A program made the position numbers and the translations under genes. A stretch of 64,000 nucleotides of DNA from an uncultured Prevotellaceae bacterium (lineage in GTDB: Bacteria > Bacteroidota > Bacteroidia > Bacteroidales > UBA3663). The stretch is taken from contig ONNR01000007.1 of NCBI GenBank assembly GCA_900319235.1, forward strand, positions 84,501-148,500, written 5' to 3'. Below are positions 53,981 through 63,906 of the stretch, piece after piece; position 1 is the first letter of the stretch, and each line of letters opens with the position of its first letter. The notes under the pieces were generated by a model. The model was not told the DNA's origin. It saw only the letters and a program-made list of their open reading frames with translations, and made no database searches.

Positions 53981-55744
53981 ATGCGAAAACTTTTACTCTC
54001 TTTGATGGCTTGTGCCGTCACCCTTTTCTCAGTTAATACCTCCAAGGCCGAAGGACAGCTGTTCCTGGGCTATTGCGATGGACTGATTGCTACCAGCACA
54101 TCAGGCACCATTACCGGTCAAACTGGTACAAATGCCACGATTGGTGAGGTCATCCGCATTCCCGCTTCGATACTTGCAGCTTATCAGGGTCTTCAGATTA
54201 CGGCAGTTCGTGCCGGTCTTCCTGAAGCTTCTGCTTATCCTGAGAACCTCACCGGTTGGATTGCAGCAAGTCAGACAGGCGAACGTATCGCCACGGGTAC
54301 CCTTTCTGCACCAGCAGCAGGATGGAACGAAATCAAGTTGGACAATGCTTACACCATCACGGGCAATGAAGCTGAATTGTGGATTGGCTTCGAGTTCGTG
54401 CAGTCGAAGAAACTTAGCATCATTTCTTTTGCTGGTGAAACCAGTGTCGATGGCTGCTGGGTCGGCAAGAACGGCGATTACAAGGACTTTTCATCCCGTG
54501 ACTTCGGTTCACTCTCTGTCGAGGGCACTGTAGAAGGTGACAATATTCCGCAGCACAATTTGTCCATCGTATCGGCTTCGACCAACTATACGATGACTCA
54601 GCTTGGCGAGCCAATCAAGACAACTGTGCGCATTGCCAATAGTGCTACCGTTGCTGCCGAGAAACCTGTTGTCGAGTGCAGCCTCAATGGTAACTTGGTT
54701 TATACCTATGAATATCCTGGTACGCTCAACTATCGCGATAAGGCTGATCTGCATCTCGACATTCCTTCGGAGAGCATTCCTGAGGAGGGTGAAGTGAAGA
54801 TTGACCTGAACCTCAAGTGGGCCGATGGTTCGGCCGACGAATTCGAGGCCGACAATGAATATAGCCTTGTTACTACGCTCAGCAAGGATGTCTATTATCG
54901 TGTTATGGTTGTCGAAGAGGCAACAGGTGCATGGTGCGGCTATTGCGTTCGTGGTCTCGTGGGCATGGCATATATGCGTGAGAACTATCCTGACTCATTC
55001 CTTGGCATCGGAGTCCACAATGGAGATGAGTATGTCGTCTCTGCCTATGACAATTGGATGGGACATGACACGGGAATCTCAGGTTATCCGAGTGCCGTAG
55101 TCAACCGTACCAAGATAATCGATCCCAATAGTGCTGAAATGGAGCAGAACTTGAAGAATATGTATCCTTTCAGCGGTGTCAATATGAAGCTTGCCGCTAA
55201 GTTGGGTGATGACAACATGGTGAAGTTTACAGTCGAATTTGCTTCTTTGACCTCTGAGGCCGATGCCCAGTATAACTTGGCTTTCGTTGTGCTTGAGGAC
55301 AAACTCCCCATCAATCAGTCGAACTACTATGCAGGTGGTGGCCTCGGCCCCATGGGCGGCTTCGAGGATCTCCCGAGTCATTGCGATATCGAGATCGACG
55401 ACGTGGCACGTGGCATCTATCCTTCAGTAAAGGGTTCGAGCGAACTCGTTCCTGCTCAGATTACTCGCGGCGAGACCTATACCATCGAACATAAAGCCGT
55501 GCTCCCAACAATCGCCGACGGCAACAACGTCTGGGCCGCTGTGCTTCTGACCAACCGTGCAACGGGTGAAATCGTGCAGGCCGCCAAGGTGTCCAGCATC
55601 GAAGGTCTTGCTACTGGCATCCAGCAGGTGAGCCGTGATGCCGAGACTGGCATCGAGACCGTCTTCGACCTTCAGGGTCGTCGCATCGACAGTAACGCTA
55701 CAGGTATCGTCATTCGCAATGGCCGCATCAGCTTCCAGCGCTGA
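53981..55744 (+). CDS. Omp28-like exported protein with thioredoxin-type motif
   Basis: A 587-residue exported protein. A signal peptide (MRKLLLSLMACAVTLFSVNTSKA) is followed by a beta-rich region and, near residue 318, a thioredoxin-like motif GAWCGYCVRG typical of the Omp28 family of Bacteroidetes. The C-terminus (VFDLQGRRIDSNATGIVIRNGRISF) resembles a T9SS-type sorting end. The start at 53981 was chosen for its signal peptide; the frame is open back to 53936. It probably sits at the cell surface, possibly in thiol chemistry or adhesion. It has its own promoter, so it is separate from the ABC operon. Confidence 0.8.
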   Translation: MRKLLLSLMACAVTLFSVNTSKAEGQLFLGYCDGLIATSTSGTITGQTGTNATIGEVIRIPASILAAYQGLQITAVRAGLPEASAYPENLTGWIAASQTGERIATGTLSAPAAGWNEIKLDNAYTITGNEAELWIGFEFVQSKKLSIISFAGETSVDGCWVGKNGDYKDFSSRDFGSLSVEGTVEGDNIPQHNLSIVSASTNYTMTQLGEPIKTTVRIANSATVAAEKPVVECSLNGNLVYTYEYPGTLNYRDKADLHLDIPSESIPEEGEVKIDLNLKWADGSADEFEADNEYSLVTTLSKDVYYRVMVVEEATGAWCGYCVRGLVGMAYMRENYPDSFLGIGVHNGDEYVVSAYDNWMGHDTGISGYPSAVVNRTKIIDPNSAEMEQNLKNMYPFSGVNMKLAAKLGDDNMVKFTVEFASLTSEADAQYNLAFVVLEDKLPINQSNYYAGGGLGPMGGFEDLPSHCDIEIDDVARGIYPSVKGSSELVPAQITRGETYTIEHKAVLPTIADGNNVWAAVLLTNRATGEIVQAAKVSSIEGLATGIQQVSRDAETGIETVFDLQGRRIDSNATGIVIRNGRISFQR

Positions 55745-55826
55745 TAGGCCATATGAATACATTATATTCGTAATCGGTATTTTTTTATATACACTTTTAT
55801 TTTTTTACCTTTAATTACTAACTTCT

Positions 55827-57506
55827 ATGAAGAAATTTTTACTTCTCGTAGCTGCTGCAACGCTGACGTTGAGCGCTACCGCTGCAACTCCAAAGTTTGC
55901 TCCTCAGGCCAAGAAGGCTGCTGTAACCGTTAATTTGAAACAGACCACCAAGAGTGTCGCTTCTCAGGAGCTCACAGCTACAGGTATGCTGAAACCAGGC
56001 AAAGCTGCACGTCAGGCCAAGGCTGTTGTTACTCCTGAAGGAACAGCTAAGCCTTATATGTTCAGCGCTTATCTGAGCTCACTTTTTGGTTTGTCTTACA
56101 ATTCCGGTCTCGGTGTGAATGTCAGCACCAGTGAGGATGGCAGCAAGGTCTTCTTCGACAACATGTTCCCAATGACATTCAATGGTGGTGAAGCTTGGGT
56201 TCAAGGCAATGTTTCGACCGATGGCACCAGTGTCACTATCCCTTCTGATGTAGTAGTTGCCGAGTTGCCTTATCAAGGCAGCATTGATATCTGCTATGTG
56301 GGCGAACTGATTCTCAGTGGTCCAGATGAGGAAGGTTATTATAACATTGAAGGTGTTAAGGAAGCTGTATTTACCAAGGATGGCGATAAATACTTTGTCG
56401 AAGATGACGAAACCAATCCTATGCGTTACATTGCTCTCTATTGCATTGAAACAGATGGAAGCATCGGTCTGTGGGACTATATCCTTATGCCATCTTACGA
56501 GCCAGTTGATTTCGATACCACTCCCGTTGAACTTCCTGCAGGCGCTGAGCCAGCTGAGTACATCTATTACTACAATGATTCATATGGCGATCCTATGATT
56601 GAGCAGGGTCTTGTATATGTAGATGGCAATGATGTTTATATGAATGGTCTCACCCCAGGACTCGAAGCTTGGGTTAAGGGCACCAAGGATGGCAACACTG
56701 TTACCTTCAAGGCTGGTCAGTTCCTCGGTCTTGACTCCTATTATATGTTCTATACTCCAATCTATACCGATGGTACAACCGATGAGGATGGTTATCTTGT
56801 AGCATTCCCTGGTGACTATACACTGACGTTCGATCCTGAGACTGGCATCTATAGCAACCTTGACGAGACAAAGTACTCGGCATATGGACTTGTTGACGGC
56901 TCACTCTATGATTACGGCAACCAGTATCAGGTGAAGCCTTACGCTGGTGATGTTCCCGCTGTTCCTTCTGATCCTTATAATCTCTCGATTGACGACTACA
57001 CCGAGTACTATGGCCAGTATCGTCTTGGCTATACAATCGATCCACTCGACGTCGATGGCAACTACATCAACCCAGAGAAGCTCGGCTACTACATCTATCT
57101 CGATGGCGAGCAGTATACCCTCACTCCTGACGTATTCTCAGAGCTCACTGAGGATATGGATCTCATTCCTTACGGCTTCACTGATGGTTGGGATATCTAC
57201 GACGGTGCATGCTACATCGCTGAGGATCTCTTCACCACTCTTGGTGTTCAGGCTGTTTACACTGTCGATGGCGAGACCAACTACTCTAACGTAGTTAGTG
57301 TTGATATGGAAGGCAATGTAACCACCGTTCCTGCTCCACAGCTCAATCCTGATGGCATCAGCAACGTAACTGCTAAGCAGATCACCAGCGTAGCTATCTA
57401 CGACGCTGAGGGCCGCAAGCTCGACGCTGCTCAGAAGGGCGTGAACGTTGTTAAGATGGTTGCTGCTGACGGCAGCGTGAAGACCGTCAAGATGTACAAG
57501 AAGTAA
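55827..57506 (+). CDS. Large exported acidic protein of unknown function
   Basis: A 559-residue protein with a signal peptide (MKKFLLLVAAATLTLSATA) and a mature part very rich in Tyr, Gly, Asp and Glu, consistent with a beta-rich surface protein. The C-terminus VAIYDAEGRKLDAAQKGVNVVKMVAADGSVKTVKMYKK follows the pattern of Bacteroidetes surface-protein endings (YDxxGRK). No domain is recognised. It lies 82 bp after the Omp28-like gene with no clear promoter, so they may be co-transcribed. A long palindromic repeat follows it. Confidence 0.7.
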   Translation: MKKFLLLVAAATLTLSATAATPKFAPQAKKAAVTVNLKQTTKSVASQELTATGMLKPGKAARQAKAVVTPEGTAKPYMFSAYLSSLFGLSYNSGLGVNVSTSEDGSKVFFDNMFPMTFNGGEAWVQGNVSTDGTSVTIPSDVVVAELPYQGSIDICYVGELILSGPDEEGYYNIEGVKEAVFTKDGDKYFVEDDETNPMRYIALYCIETDGSIGLWDYILMPSYEPVDFDTTPVELPAGAEPAEYIYYYNDSYGDPMIEQGLVYVDGNDVYMNGLTPGLEAWVKGTKDGNTVTFKAGQFLGLDSYYMFYTPIYTDGTTDEDGYLVAFPGDYTLTFDPETGIYSNLDETKYSAYGLVDGSLYDYGNQYQVKPYAGDVPAVPSDPYNLSIDDYTEYYGQYRLGYTIDPLDVDGNYINPEKLGYYIYLDGEQYTLTPDVFSELTEDMDLIPYGFTDGWDIYDGACYIAEDLFTTLGVQAVYTVDGETNYSNVVSVDMEGNVTTVPAPQLNPDGISNVTAKQITSVAIYDAEGRKLDAAQKGVNVVKMVAADGSVKTVKMYKK

Positions 57507-57514
57507 GTTCTTCT

Positions 57515-57608
57515 TTCGTTATATCGTTATTCCGGGATATCGTTATACCGTAATTCCGGAATAACGGAATCTCGAAATACCGTAATACCGATATACCGGA
57601 ATAACGAA
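57515..57608. repeat. Low-complexity palindromic repeat
   Basis: A 94-bp block built of variants of TTCCGGAATAACG and ATACCG. Perfect arms TCGTTATTCCGG (57524-57535) and CCGGAATAACGA (57596-57607) enclose further partly complementary units such as GATATCGTTAT and ATACCGATATACC. It follows the stop of the 55827 gene by 8 bp. No T run follows on the plus strand. Confidence 0.7.
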
Positions 57609-57685
57609 AAACTTCAAAACCAAAGAAAAAAGACAAAATTCTGACTTTTTTTCACCTATCGCGGCGAAGATATCGAAATAATTCG

Positions 57686-57693
57686 TATCTTTG
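57686..57693 (+). promoter_or_regulatory. thrS promoter -7 box
   Basis: TATCTTTG at 57686-57693 with no TTTG at the usual distance. The leader to the thrS ATG (57790) is about 90 nt; I see no T-box or other known leader in it. Confidence 0.5.
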
Positions 57694-57789
57694 CCGCGCT
57701 TTTTGTGTCACGTAGGGTTCGCCTTTGTAAGCTGACCTGCACAGGAAGCGCAATTTAATTCCATAAACTATATAGAAATTTGTAATTCT

Positions 57790-59739
57790 ATGATCAAAAT
57801 CACTTTTCCCGACCAGTCGGTACGGGAGTTCGAGGACGGCGTAACGCCCCTCCAGGTGGCTGAGTCGATCAGCCCACGTTTCGCACAGGATGTACTCGTT
57901 GCCAAGGTGGGCGACGAAATGTGGGACCTGACACGCCCCATTGCTGGCGATGCGAACATCAATTTCTACAAATGGGATTCCGAGGAGGGCAAGCATGCGT
58001 TCTGGCACTCGTCGGCCCACCTGCTCGCCGAGGCTTTGCAGGAACTCTATCCCGGCATCCAGTTCGGTATCGGTCCTGCCATCGAGAATGGCTTCTACTA
58101 TGACGTAGTGCCTGCCAATGGTGAGAACATCAAGGAGTCCGACTTCCCGAAGATCGAGAAGAAGATGCTCGAACTGGCCCGCGAGAAGCAGGCCATCGTG
58201 CGCCGTGACGTGCCGAAGGACGAGGTGCTCAAGGAGTTTGCCGCCAAAGGTCAGACCTTCAAGTGCGAACTGATTTCCGAACTTGAGGATGGCCACATTT
58301 CGACCTACACACAGGGTAGCTTCACCGACCTTTGTCGTGGCCCGCACATCCCAACTACTGCCCCCATCAAGGCGTGCAAGGTGCTGAGCGTAGCTGGTGC
58401 CTTCTGGCGTGGCAACGACAAGAACCCGCAGATGAACCGTGTCTATGGCATCACCTTTCCCAAGGCTTCGATGCTCGACGAATATCTCAAGCTCATCGAA
58501 GAGGCCAAGAAGCGCGACCACCGCAAGCTCGGCAAGGAGATGGAGCTCTTCGCCTTCTCGCAGAACGTTGGCCAGGGCCTTCCCCTTTGGTTGCCTAAGG
58601 GAGCTGCTCTCCGTATGCGTTTGCAGGAGTACCTTACGCAGATTCAGAAGCGTTACGGCTACGTGCAGGTCATCACCCCACATATCGGCAACAAGAACCT
58701 CTATGTGACTTCGGGCCACTGGGCAAAGTATGGCAAGGATTCCTTCCAGCCTATTGCAACACCAGAGGAAGGCGAGTTCTACATGCTCAAACCCATGAAC
58801 TGCCCTCACCACTGCGAGATCTACAAGACTTCGCCACGCTCTTATCGAGACCTGCCGCTTCGTCTGGCAGAGTTCGGCACCGTCTATCGCTACGAGCAGT
58901 CGGGCGAGCTTCACGGCCTGACCCGCGTGCGTTCGTTCACACAGGACGATGCACACCTCTTCTGCCGCCCCGACCAGGTGAAGGAGGAGTTCCTGAAGAT
59001 TATCGACATCATCATGATCATCTTCAAGGCTCTCGACTTCAAGGAGTTTGAGGCACAGATTTCGTTGCGCGACAAGGTGAACCGCGAGAAGTACATCGGT
59101 TCGGAAGAGAACTGGCAGAAGGCCGAGCAGGCCATCATCGATGCTTGCCAGGAGAAGGGCCTGTCCGCTCACGTTGAGTATGGCGAGGCTGCCTTCTATG
59201 GCCCGAAGCTCGACTTCATGGTGAAGGATGCCATCGGTCGTCGCTGGCAATTGGGCACCATCCAGGTGGACTACAACCTGCCCGAGCGCTTCCAGCTCGA
59301 ATACACGGGTGCCGACAACCAGAAGCACCGTCCCGTGATGATTCACCGCGCACCTTTCGGCTCGATGGAACGTTTCGTGGCCGTATTGCTCGAGAATACC
59401 GCCGGCAAGCTGCCGCTCTGGCTCGCTCCCGACCAGGTGGCTATCCTGCCTATCTCCGAGCGCTTCAACGACTACGCTTACGAGGTGAAGAACATTCTCG
59501 AGCGTCAGGAGATCCGCGCTTATGTCGATGACCGCAGCGAGAAGATCGGCCGCAAGATCCGCGACAACGAGATGAAGAAGACTCCTTACATGCTCATCGT
59601 GGGCGAGAAGGAGCAGGCCGAGCGCATAGTCAGCATCCGTAAGCAGGGCGCAGGCGACGGCGGCTCGATGACCATCGACGACTTCGCTACCATGATTGTC
59701 AACGAAGTGAAGTCGCAGATCGAGCACTCGAGCTATTGA
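57790..59739 (+). CDS. thrS: Threonyl-tRNA synthetase
   Basis: Charges tRNA(Thr). The 649-residue protein has the N-terminal TGS domain ([20 protein letters not shown]), the editing domain with [11 protein letters not shown], the class II catalytic core with the zinc-binding [11 protein letters not shown] block and [35 protein letters not shown], and a C-terminal anticodon-binding domain with [12 protein letters not shown] at the end. Length is normal. In many Bacteroidales thrS is followed by infC-rpmI-rplT; here it is followed by a bidirectional terminator and a convergent unknown gene. Confidence 0.97.
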   Translation: MIKITFPDQSVREFEDGVTPLQVAESISPRFAQDVLVAKVGDEMWDLTRPIAGDANINFYKWDSEEGKHAFWHSSAHLLAEALQELYPGIQFGIGPAIENGFYYDVVPANGENIKESDFPKIEKKMLELAREKQAIVRRDVPKDEVLKEFAAKGQTFKCELISELEDGHISTYTQGSFTDLCRGPHIPTTAPIKACKVLSVAGAFWRGNDKNPQMNRVYGITFPKASMLDEYLKLIEEAKKRDHRKLGKEMELFAFSQNVGQGLPLWLPKGAALRMRLQEYLTQIQKRYGYVQVITPHIGNKNLYVTSGHWAKYGKDSFQPIATPEEGEFYMLKPMNCPHHCEIYKTSPRSYRDLPLRLAEFGTVYRYEQSGELHGLTRVRSFTQDDAHLFCRPDQVKEEFLKIIDIIMIIFKALDFKEFEAQISLRDKVNREKYIGSEENWQKAEQAIIDACQEKGLSAHVEYGEAAFYGPKLDFMVKDAIGRRWQLGTIQVDYNLPERFQLEYTGADNQKHRPVMIHRAPFGSMERFVAVLLENTAGKLPLWLAPDQVAILPISERFNDYAYEVKNILERQEIRAYVDDRSEKIGRKIRDNEMKKTPYMLIVGEKEQAERIVSIRKQGAGDGGSMTIDDFATMIVNEVKSQIEHSSY

Positions 59740-59808
59740 TGCTCCGATTGCTGCGACAGATGTTGCTTTCGATTGCTCCAGCAATTAATCAATCGTACTG
59801 AATGTAAA

Positions 59809-59844
59809 AAGCGTCCGTGTCATTTTTTTGTGACACGGACGCTT
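59809..59844. terminator. Bidirectional terminator between thrS and 59848 gene
   Basis: Perfect 14-bp stem (59809-59822, 59831-59844) with an 8-nt loop, flanked by A-rich and T-rich sequence, between convergent genes. Confidence 0.85.
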
Positions 59845-59847
59845 CCT

Positions 59848-60237
59848 TTATTTGTTCGAATCCTTTTTCTTCTTCCGATACTCGCGGTTCTTCTTCTCAC
59901 TCGCAAACAGTTCCACAGCAGCATCGGTCAGTTCTTTCGGCCAGACGTTCTGCCCTTCGCCCACAATGGAGGCCCAGGGACAAAGCGTCTTGTACTCGTC
60001 GTCGAAGACGATGGTATAAGGCGGCCCGCATCGGTCGTCGACGCTCATATACATATGCCGTCCCTTGTACATGATCTGGCATGCATCACCTTCGGTCATC
60101 TCGGAGTCGAGTAGGTCGAACTGATCTTTTTCAAGCTCGTAGAGGTTGTAGTTCATGCCACCTCCGTATTCTCCGAAATATCGGTCGAGCTTTTCGTCAT
60201 AGACGGCCGTCCAGCCGTAACCTTTTTTGACTTTCAT
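59848..60237 (-). CDS. Small conserved protein of unknown function
   Basis: A 129-residue protein with no signal peptide, starting MKVKKGYGWTAVYDEKLDRYFGEYGGGMNYNLYEL and ending in a Lys/Arg/Glu-rich tail (EKKNREYRKKKKDSNK). I do not recognise a domain. The tidy codon use and its position, 9 bp after the MBL-fold gene on the same strand, support a real gene. A strong terminator follows. The repeated Gly/Tyr/Asp residues suggest a small soluble fold. Confidence 0.7.
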   Translation of the reverse strand: MKVKKGYGWTAVYDEKLDRYFGEYGGGMNYNLYELEKDQFDLLDSEMTEGDACQIMYKGRHMYMSVDDRCGPPYTIVFDDEYKTLCPWASIVGEGQNVWPKELTDAAVELFASEKKNREYRKKKKDSNK

Positions 60238-60246
60238 AGGAATGTG

Positions 60247-61029
60247 TTAAATTAATGTATTAAGTTGTGGCCCCATAACGCTTTTAAGCCGCTGGAAGGC
60301 CAAGTCGCCTGTGCAGTGGCTGGTGTAGAATTGCGTCTGGGGATATTTTTCTTTCAGTCTGGTGCCGAGGGCGATGAGTTCTTCTTCGGATTCCTGCCCA
60401 TCGAGCAGATGGAAGCCGCCAATGACGGTCTCCACAGGCCAAGGGCAGGCAGCGAGGATGTTCTCCAGGCCGCTGTGAGCACAGCCGGTGAAGAGCAGCC
60501 CGTCGGCATAAAGTGCCAGTTCGTGACGGAAGTCATCGCGCAGGTATTCACCCGTAGCATTGCGGACGAAGAGCATGTCGTTCCCCTTGGGCAAAGGGTG
60601 GGATTGGGGGATGCGGGCGATGATGTGAAGGCCTTCATCAATCTCGCAGGTCTGGCTGATGAGCAGCAACCGCTCTTGCGGCAAAGTGGGCCACATGGTC
60701 GTGATGCTGTGCAAAAACTTGCGCTTAGAGAAATACTCTCCTGTCAGAGCATCGGGCGAGACGATGATGCGTGCTTTCGAGTTGATGTTCAGGAAATGTC
60801 GCAAGCCGCCCGCATGGTCGGTATGCCCATGCGAGATGAACACGTAGTCCACCTCGCTGAGGTCGATGCCCAGACGGTCGGCATTGCGGATGAAGAGGTC
60901 ACTGGCTCCCGTATCGAGGAGTATGCGATGGCGCGTCGTCTCCAGCAGGATGCTCAGTCCGTGTTCGGTTTCGAGACGTGGATTGCTGGTGCGATTGTCG
61001 GCCAGCACTGTCCATTTGAAGCTGTTCAA
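60247..61029 (-). CDS. MBL-fold metallohydrolase
   Basis: A 260-residue metallo-beta-lactamase-fold protein with the metal motif SHGHTDHAGG (66-75), a preceding LLDTGAS strand, and further conserved His in SGLENI...FHLLDG and TSHCTGD regions. It resembles the family annotated as 7,8-dihydropterin-6-methyl-4-(beta-D-ribofuranosyl)aminobenzene phosphate synthase-like proteins (TEHGLSILLET start), whose bacterial role is unclear. It is 36 bp after a flavoprotein gene on the same strand, so the two may be functionally linked, perhaps in redox or quinone chemistry. Not a true beta-lactamase. Confidence 0.85.
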   Translation of the reverse strand: MNSFKWTVLADNRTSNPRLETEHGLSILLETTRHRILLDTGASDLFIRNADRLGIDLSEVDYVFISHGHTDHAGGLRHFLNINSKARIIVSPDALTGEYFSKRKFLHSITTMWPTLPQERLLLISQTCEIDEGLHIIARIPQSHPLPKGNDMLFVRNATGEYLRDDFRHELALYADGLLFTGCAHSGLENILAACPWPVETVIGGFHLLDGQESEEELIALGTRLKEKYPQTQFYTSHCTGDLAFQRLKSVMGPQLNTLI

Positions 61030-61065
61030 AGCAGGATGGAAAACGCTCTGGAGTTTGTGTTTTGC

Positions 61066-61581
61066 TTAAAGGTTGCCTACGAGAGCGGCAATCTTGGCCT
61101 TTGTTTCGTCGGTCTTCTGCTCGGTGGCCATGGCGGTGACGGTACCGGTGTCGGTAGCACCCCAGAAGCCACAGAGGTCGCGGTACTCGGCCTTGGCACT
61201 TTCATAGACGCCGGGAGAGTGGCTGGAGATGAGCAATGCCATCTTCTGCAGCTTGGCGGGTTTCATCACGCAATACATGCGGTCGATGGGAGCCTGCAGC
61301 TGAGCGTTGAGAGCAAAGTAATAGATGGGAGCGGCCAGAACCAGCACTTCGGCTTCGGCCATCAGCGGATAGAGATCCTGCATGTCGTCCTTCTGGATGC
61401 ATGCGCCATTGCCCTTGGTGTGGCAGTATTCGCAAGCCAGACAGCCTGCTATCTTCTTGTGAGCCACATCGACGATGGTTGCCTGATGTCCTGCTGCCTC
61501 GGCAGCTTTCTTGTACTCTTCCGCCATCCATGCGGTGTTGCCATTTTTCCTTGGAGAGGCCTGTAGAATGAGAATGTTCAT
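61066..61581 (-). CDS. Iron-sulfur flavoprotein-like NADPH-dependent FMN reductase
   Basis: A 171-residue flavodoxin-fold protein: FMN-phosphate loop SPRKNGNT (9-16), a four-cysteine cluster C47-x2-C50-x2-C53-x7-C61 as in iron-sulfur flavoproteins (Isf), and the APIYYFALNAQLQAPIDR segment that lines the flavin site. It could carry a 4Fe-4S cluster and act as an electron-transfer or quinone reductase. A TACCTTTG box (complement of 61637-61644) lies upstream on the minus strand. It is the first gene before the MBL-fold gene. Confidence 0.88.
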   Translation of the reverse strand: MNILILQASPRKNGNTAWMAEEYKKAAEAAGHQATIVDVAHKKIAGCLACEYCHTKGNGACIQKDDMQDLYPLMAEAEVLVLAAPIYYFALNAQLQAPIDRMYCVMKPAKLQKMALLISSHSPGVYESAKAEYRDLCGFWGATDTGTVTAMATEQKTDETKAKIAALVGNL

Positions 61582-61636
61582 GATGATTGGTTTAAGAAGG
61601 TTGGTTATTTGATTTTGATGAATCTAAAGTGCGTTA

Positions 61637-61644
61637 CAAAGGTA
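61637..61644 (-). promoter_or_regulatory. -7 box for the flavoprotein gene
   Basis: TACCTTTG on the minus strand, 55 bp before the ATG at 61581; no -33 partner at 20 bp is clear. Confidence 0.4.
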
Positions 61645-61695
61645 AGGAAATAATTGGGAAAAAGGTATTGCTAAGGTTCAAAACTGTGACAAAAG

Positions 61696-61728
61696 AAGCC
61701 GAGAATAGTTGTTTTGCTATCTCGGCTT
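61696..61728. terminator. Terminator downstream of the ABC-2 permease genes
   Basis: Arms AAGCCGAG...ATAG (61696-61708, one bulged A) and CTATCTCGGCTT (61717-61728) with an 8-nt loop, flanked by T/A runs; it begins 8 bp after the permease stop on the minus strand. Confidence 0.75.
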
Positions 61729-61735
61729 TTCTAAG

Positions 61736-62821
61736 TTAATTGTTCTTCTTGTAACTCTGCACCGCCCAACAGGCCATGACGAGGCCGATGGAGAGCAGGG
61801 CAAGGATCTGATGGGCGACTGCCTGGAAGGTGCCGCCTCGGATGAAGACGGTACGGATGGCGTCGATGAAGTAGTGCATCGGGTTGACGTAGGTGGTCAG
61901 ATAGGCCCAATGCGGCATGGAACGTGTCGGCGTAAAGAGGCCGCTGAGCAGCATGAGACAAACCACGAAGAACCACATGACAAAGACAGCTTGCTGCATG
62001 GTGTCGGAATAGTTGGAAACGATGAGGCCGAACGACGAGAAGAACAAGGCGAGCAACATAGCCAGCACATAGACGAGCCAGATGGGCCCGCTGCTGGTGA
62101 TGCCGTAGAGTCCCCATGCCAGCAACAGACCGGCGGTGATGACAAAGAGGGCGATGAGCCAGTAGGGGATGAGCTTGGAAAGGATGAATGCCCACTTCGA
62201 GACTGGGGTGACGTTGATCTGCTCGATGGTGCCTGCCTCCTTTTCGCCGACGATGTTGAGCGTAGGCAGGAAGCCCGTCATCAGCATCATCACGATGGCA
62301 AAGAGAGCGGGAATCATAAAGACCTTGTAGTTCTGGTGCTTGTTGTAGAGCAGGAGCGTGGACACCTTCGACTGGATGGTGGCTGCTTCGGGCAGCGTAT
62401 GGGCGGTGACGATTTGCGACAAGTAGGCCGAGCCCATCGATCCCTTGGTGCCGTTGACGGCATTGGCTGCGATGAGGACCTGCGGCTGTCGGCCCAAGGT
62501 GAGGTCGCGGCTATAATCCTGTGGTATCACCAGCACTACGTCGGCCTTTCCGGTCTCGATGTCGGCAAGCGCTGCCTGATAGGTGGGCTGCTGTCCGTGG
62601 AAGATGAAGTAGTTGCTCGCCTCGATGTCGTGGACGAGTTGCTGGCTCGACATCGTGCGGTCGTTATCGACCACATCCACCACAATGTTCCGCACCTCCA
62701 TGCTCATCACCCAAGGCATGACGCACATGATGACGATGGGGAAGACGAAGATGAGCCGGGGCAGGAAGGCATTGCGCCGTATCTGCAGGAACTCTTTCTG
62801 GATAAGATATTTCAGTGTCAT
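61736..62821 (-). CDS. ABC-2 type transporter permease
   Basis: A 361-residue membrane protein of the YhhJ/ABC-2 type: one N-terminal membrane helix (FVFPIVIMCVMPWVMSM), a periplasmic domain (about 45-170; DVVDNDRTMSSQQLVHDIE ... DVVLVIPQDYSRDL) and five to six C-terminal helices with EKEAGTIEQINVTPVSKWAF. Probably part of an efflux pump with the preceding permease; the ATPase and membrane-fusion genes would be outside the window to the right. It follows the other permease by 29 bp. Confidence 0.9.
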   Translation of the reverse strand: MTLKYLIQKEFLQIRRNAFLPRLIFVFPIVIMCVMPWVMSMEVRNIVVDVVDNDRTMSSQQLVHDIEASNYFIFHGQQPTYQAALADIETGKADVVLVIPQDYSRDLTLGRQPQVLIAANAVNGTKGSMGSAYLSQIVTAHTLPEAATIQSKVSTLLLYNKHQNYKVFMIPALFAIVMMLMTGFLPTLNIVGEKEAGTIEQINVTPVSKWAFILSKLIPYWLIALFVITAGLLLAWGLYGITSSGPIWLVYVLAMLLALFFSSFGLIVSNYSDTMQQAVFVMWFFVVCLMLLSGLFTPTRSMPHWAYLTTYVNPMHYFIDAIRTVFIRGGTFQAVAHQILALLSIGLVMACWAVQSYKKNN

Positions 62822-62850
62822 AACTTTTAAGACTTGTTCAACACATTATT

Positions 62851-63906
62851 TTACAGCCTCTCCTTGAATTTCGCCAGGGCGACAGTGAGTAGGAATGCGG
62901 TCATACCGACGAGGATGACAACTTCGTGCATCACTTCGCGAATGCCTACGCCCATGATCATCAGCTTACGCATCGCCGAGATGTAGTAGCGCGGTGGGAC
63001 AATGGCCGAAATCCATTGCAGGATCTTCGGCATCGATTCGACGGGGAACAGCATGCCCGAGAGCATCACCACGGGCATCAGAAGCACCATGGCCGAAAGG
63101 AGCAGGGCCACGAGTTGCGTCTGCGCTACATTCGAGATGAGCAGGCCGAGCGAGAGGGCCAACAGGATATAGATGACCGAAACCAGCAGAATCCAACCCA
63201 GCGAACCGGCGAGCGGCACGCTGAGGACATAGTGGGCCATCAGCAGTATCACAATCAGGATGACGAAAGCCAGCACCAGATAGGGAATGGCTTTGGCGAC
63301 AATGACCATCAGCGGACGCACGGGTGAGACGAGCAGCACTTCCATTGTGCCGCGTTCTTTCTCGCGAACGATTGAGATGGAGGTCATCATGGCGCAGACG
63401 AGTATCAACAGCATGCCCATGATGGCGGGCACGAAGTTGTAGGCCGACAGCATCTGCGGGTTGTAGAGCATCTTCTGGTTTACGAGTCCGCCCTGCATGC
63501 CGGTGATGACGCCTGTGGCATAGTTGGTCCATTGCTGGGCCATGTTCGGGTCGGCACCATCGACGATGAACTGCAGCCCGCTGTGTTTCGAGGCAAAGTC
63601 CTTGGCAAAGACGATGGCAAGGTCTGCCTTCTGATGTCGAATCAACAATTCAGCCTCCTGGGGCGTGGCTGTGGTTGCGGTAATGTTGAAATATTCTGAG
63701 GCGCTGAGTCGCTCGACGGCGGCTTGCGTCAGCGGGTCCATCTGCGAAGTGACCACTACGGTGCGCACGTTTCGGACATCGGTCGAGATGGCGAAGCCGA
63801 AGAGGAGCATCAGCACGGTCGGCATGCCGAACAGGATGAGCATCGTGCGCTTGTCGCGCAGGATGTGGCGGGCTTCCTTGATGACGAATGATATAAATTG
63901 TTTCAC
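62851..63906 (-). CDS. ABC-2 type transporter permease
   Basis: A 351-residue permease paralogous to its neighbour, with MKQFISFVIKEARHILRDKRTMLILFGMPTVLMLLFGFAI, a periplasmic domain, and the characteristic EKERGTMEVLLVSPVRPLM motif ahead of C-terminal helices. I choose the GTG at 63906 because the protein then starts like other permeases of this family; the frame is open to an ATG at 63990, but the extra 28 residues (basic, aromatic) look unlike a normal N-terminus. The two permeases probably form a heterodimeric exporter. Confidence 0.88.
   Translation of the reverse strand: MKQFISFVIKEARHILRDKRTMLILFGMPTVLMLLFGFAISTDVRNVRTVVVTSQMDPLTQAAVERLSASEYFNITATTATPQEAELLIRHQKADLAIVFAKDFASKHSGLQFIVDGADPNMAQQWTNYATGVITGMQGGLVNQKMLYNPQMLSAYNFVPAIMGMLLILVCAMMTSISIVREKERGTMEVLLVSPVRPLMVIVAKAIPYLVLAFVILIVILLMAHYVLSVPLAGSLGWILLVSVIYILLALSLGLLISNVAQTQLVALLLSAMVLLMPVVMLSGMLFPVESMPKILQWISAIVPPRYYISAMRKLMIMGVGIREVMHEVVILVGMTAFLLTVALAKFKERL

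Noticed and set aside
57652..59784. 710-codon minus-strand frame opposite thrS
   Set aside because: Antisense shadow; composition rich in His/Leu/Val without domain pattern, and thrS is unmistakable on the plus strand.
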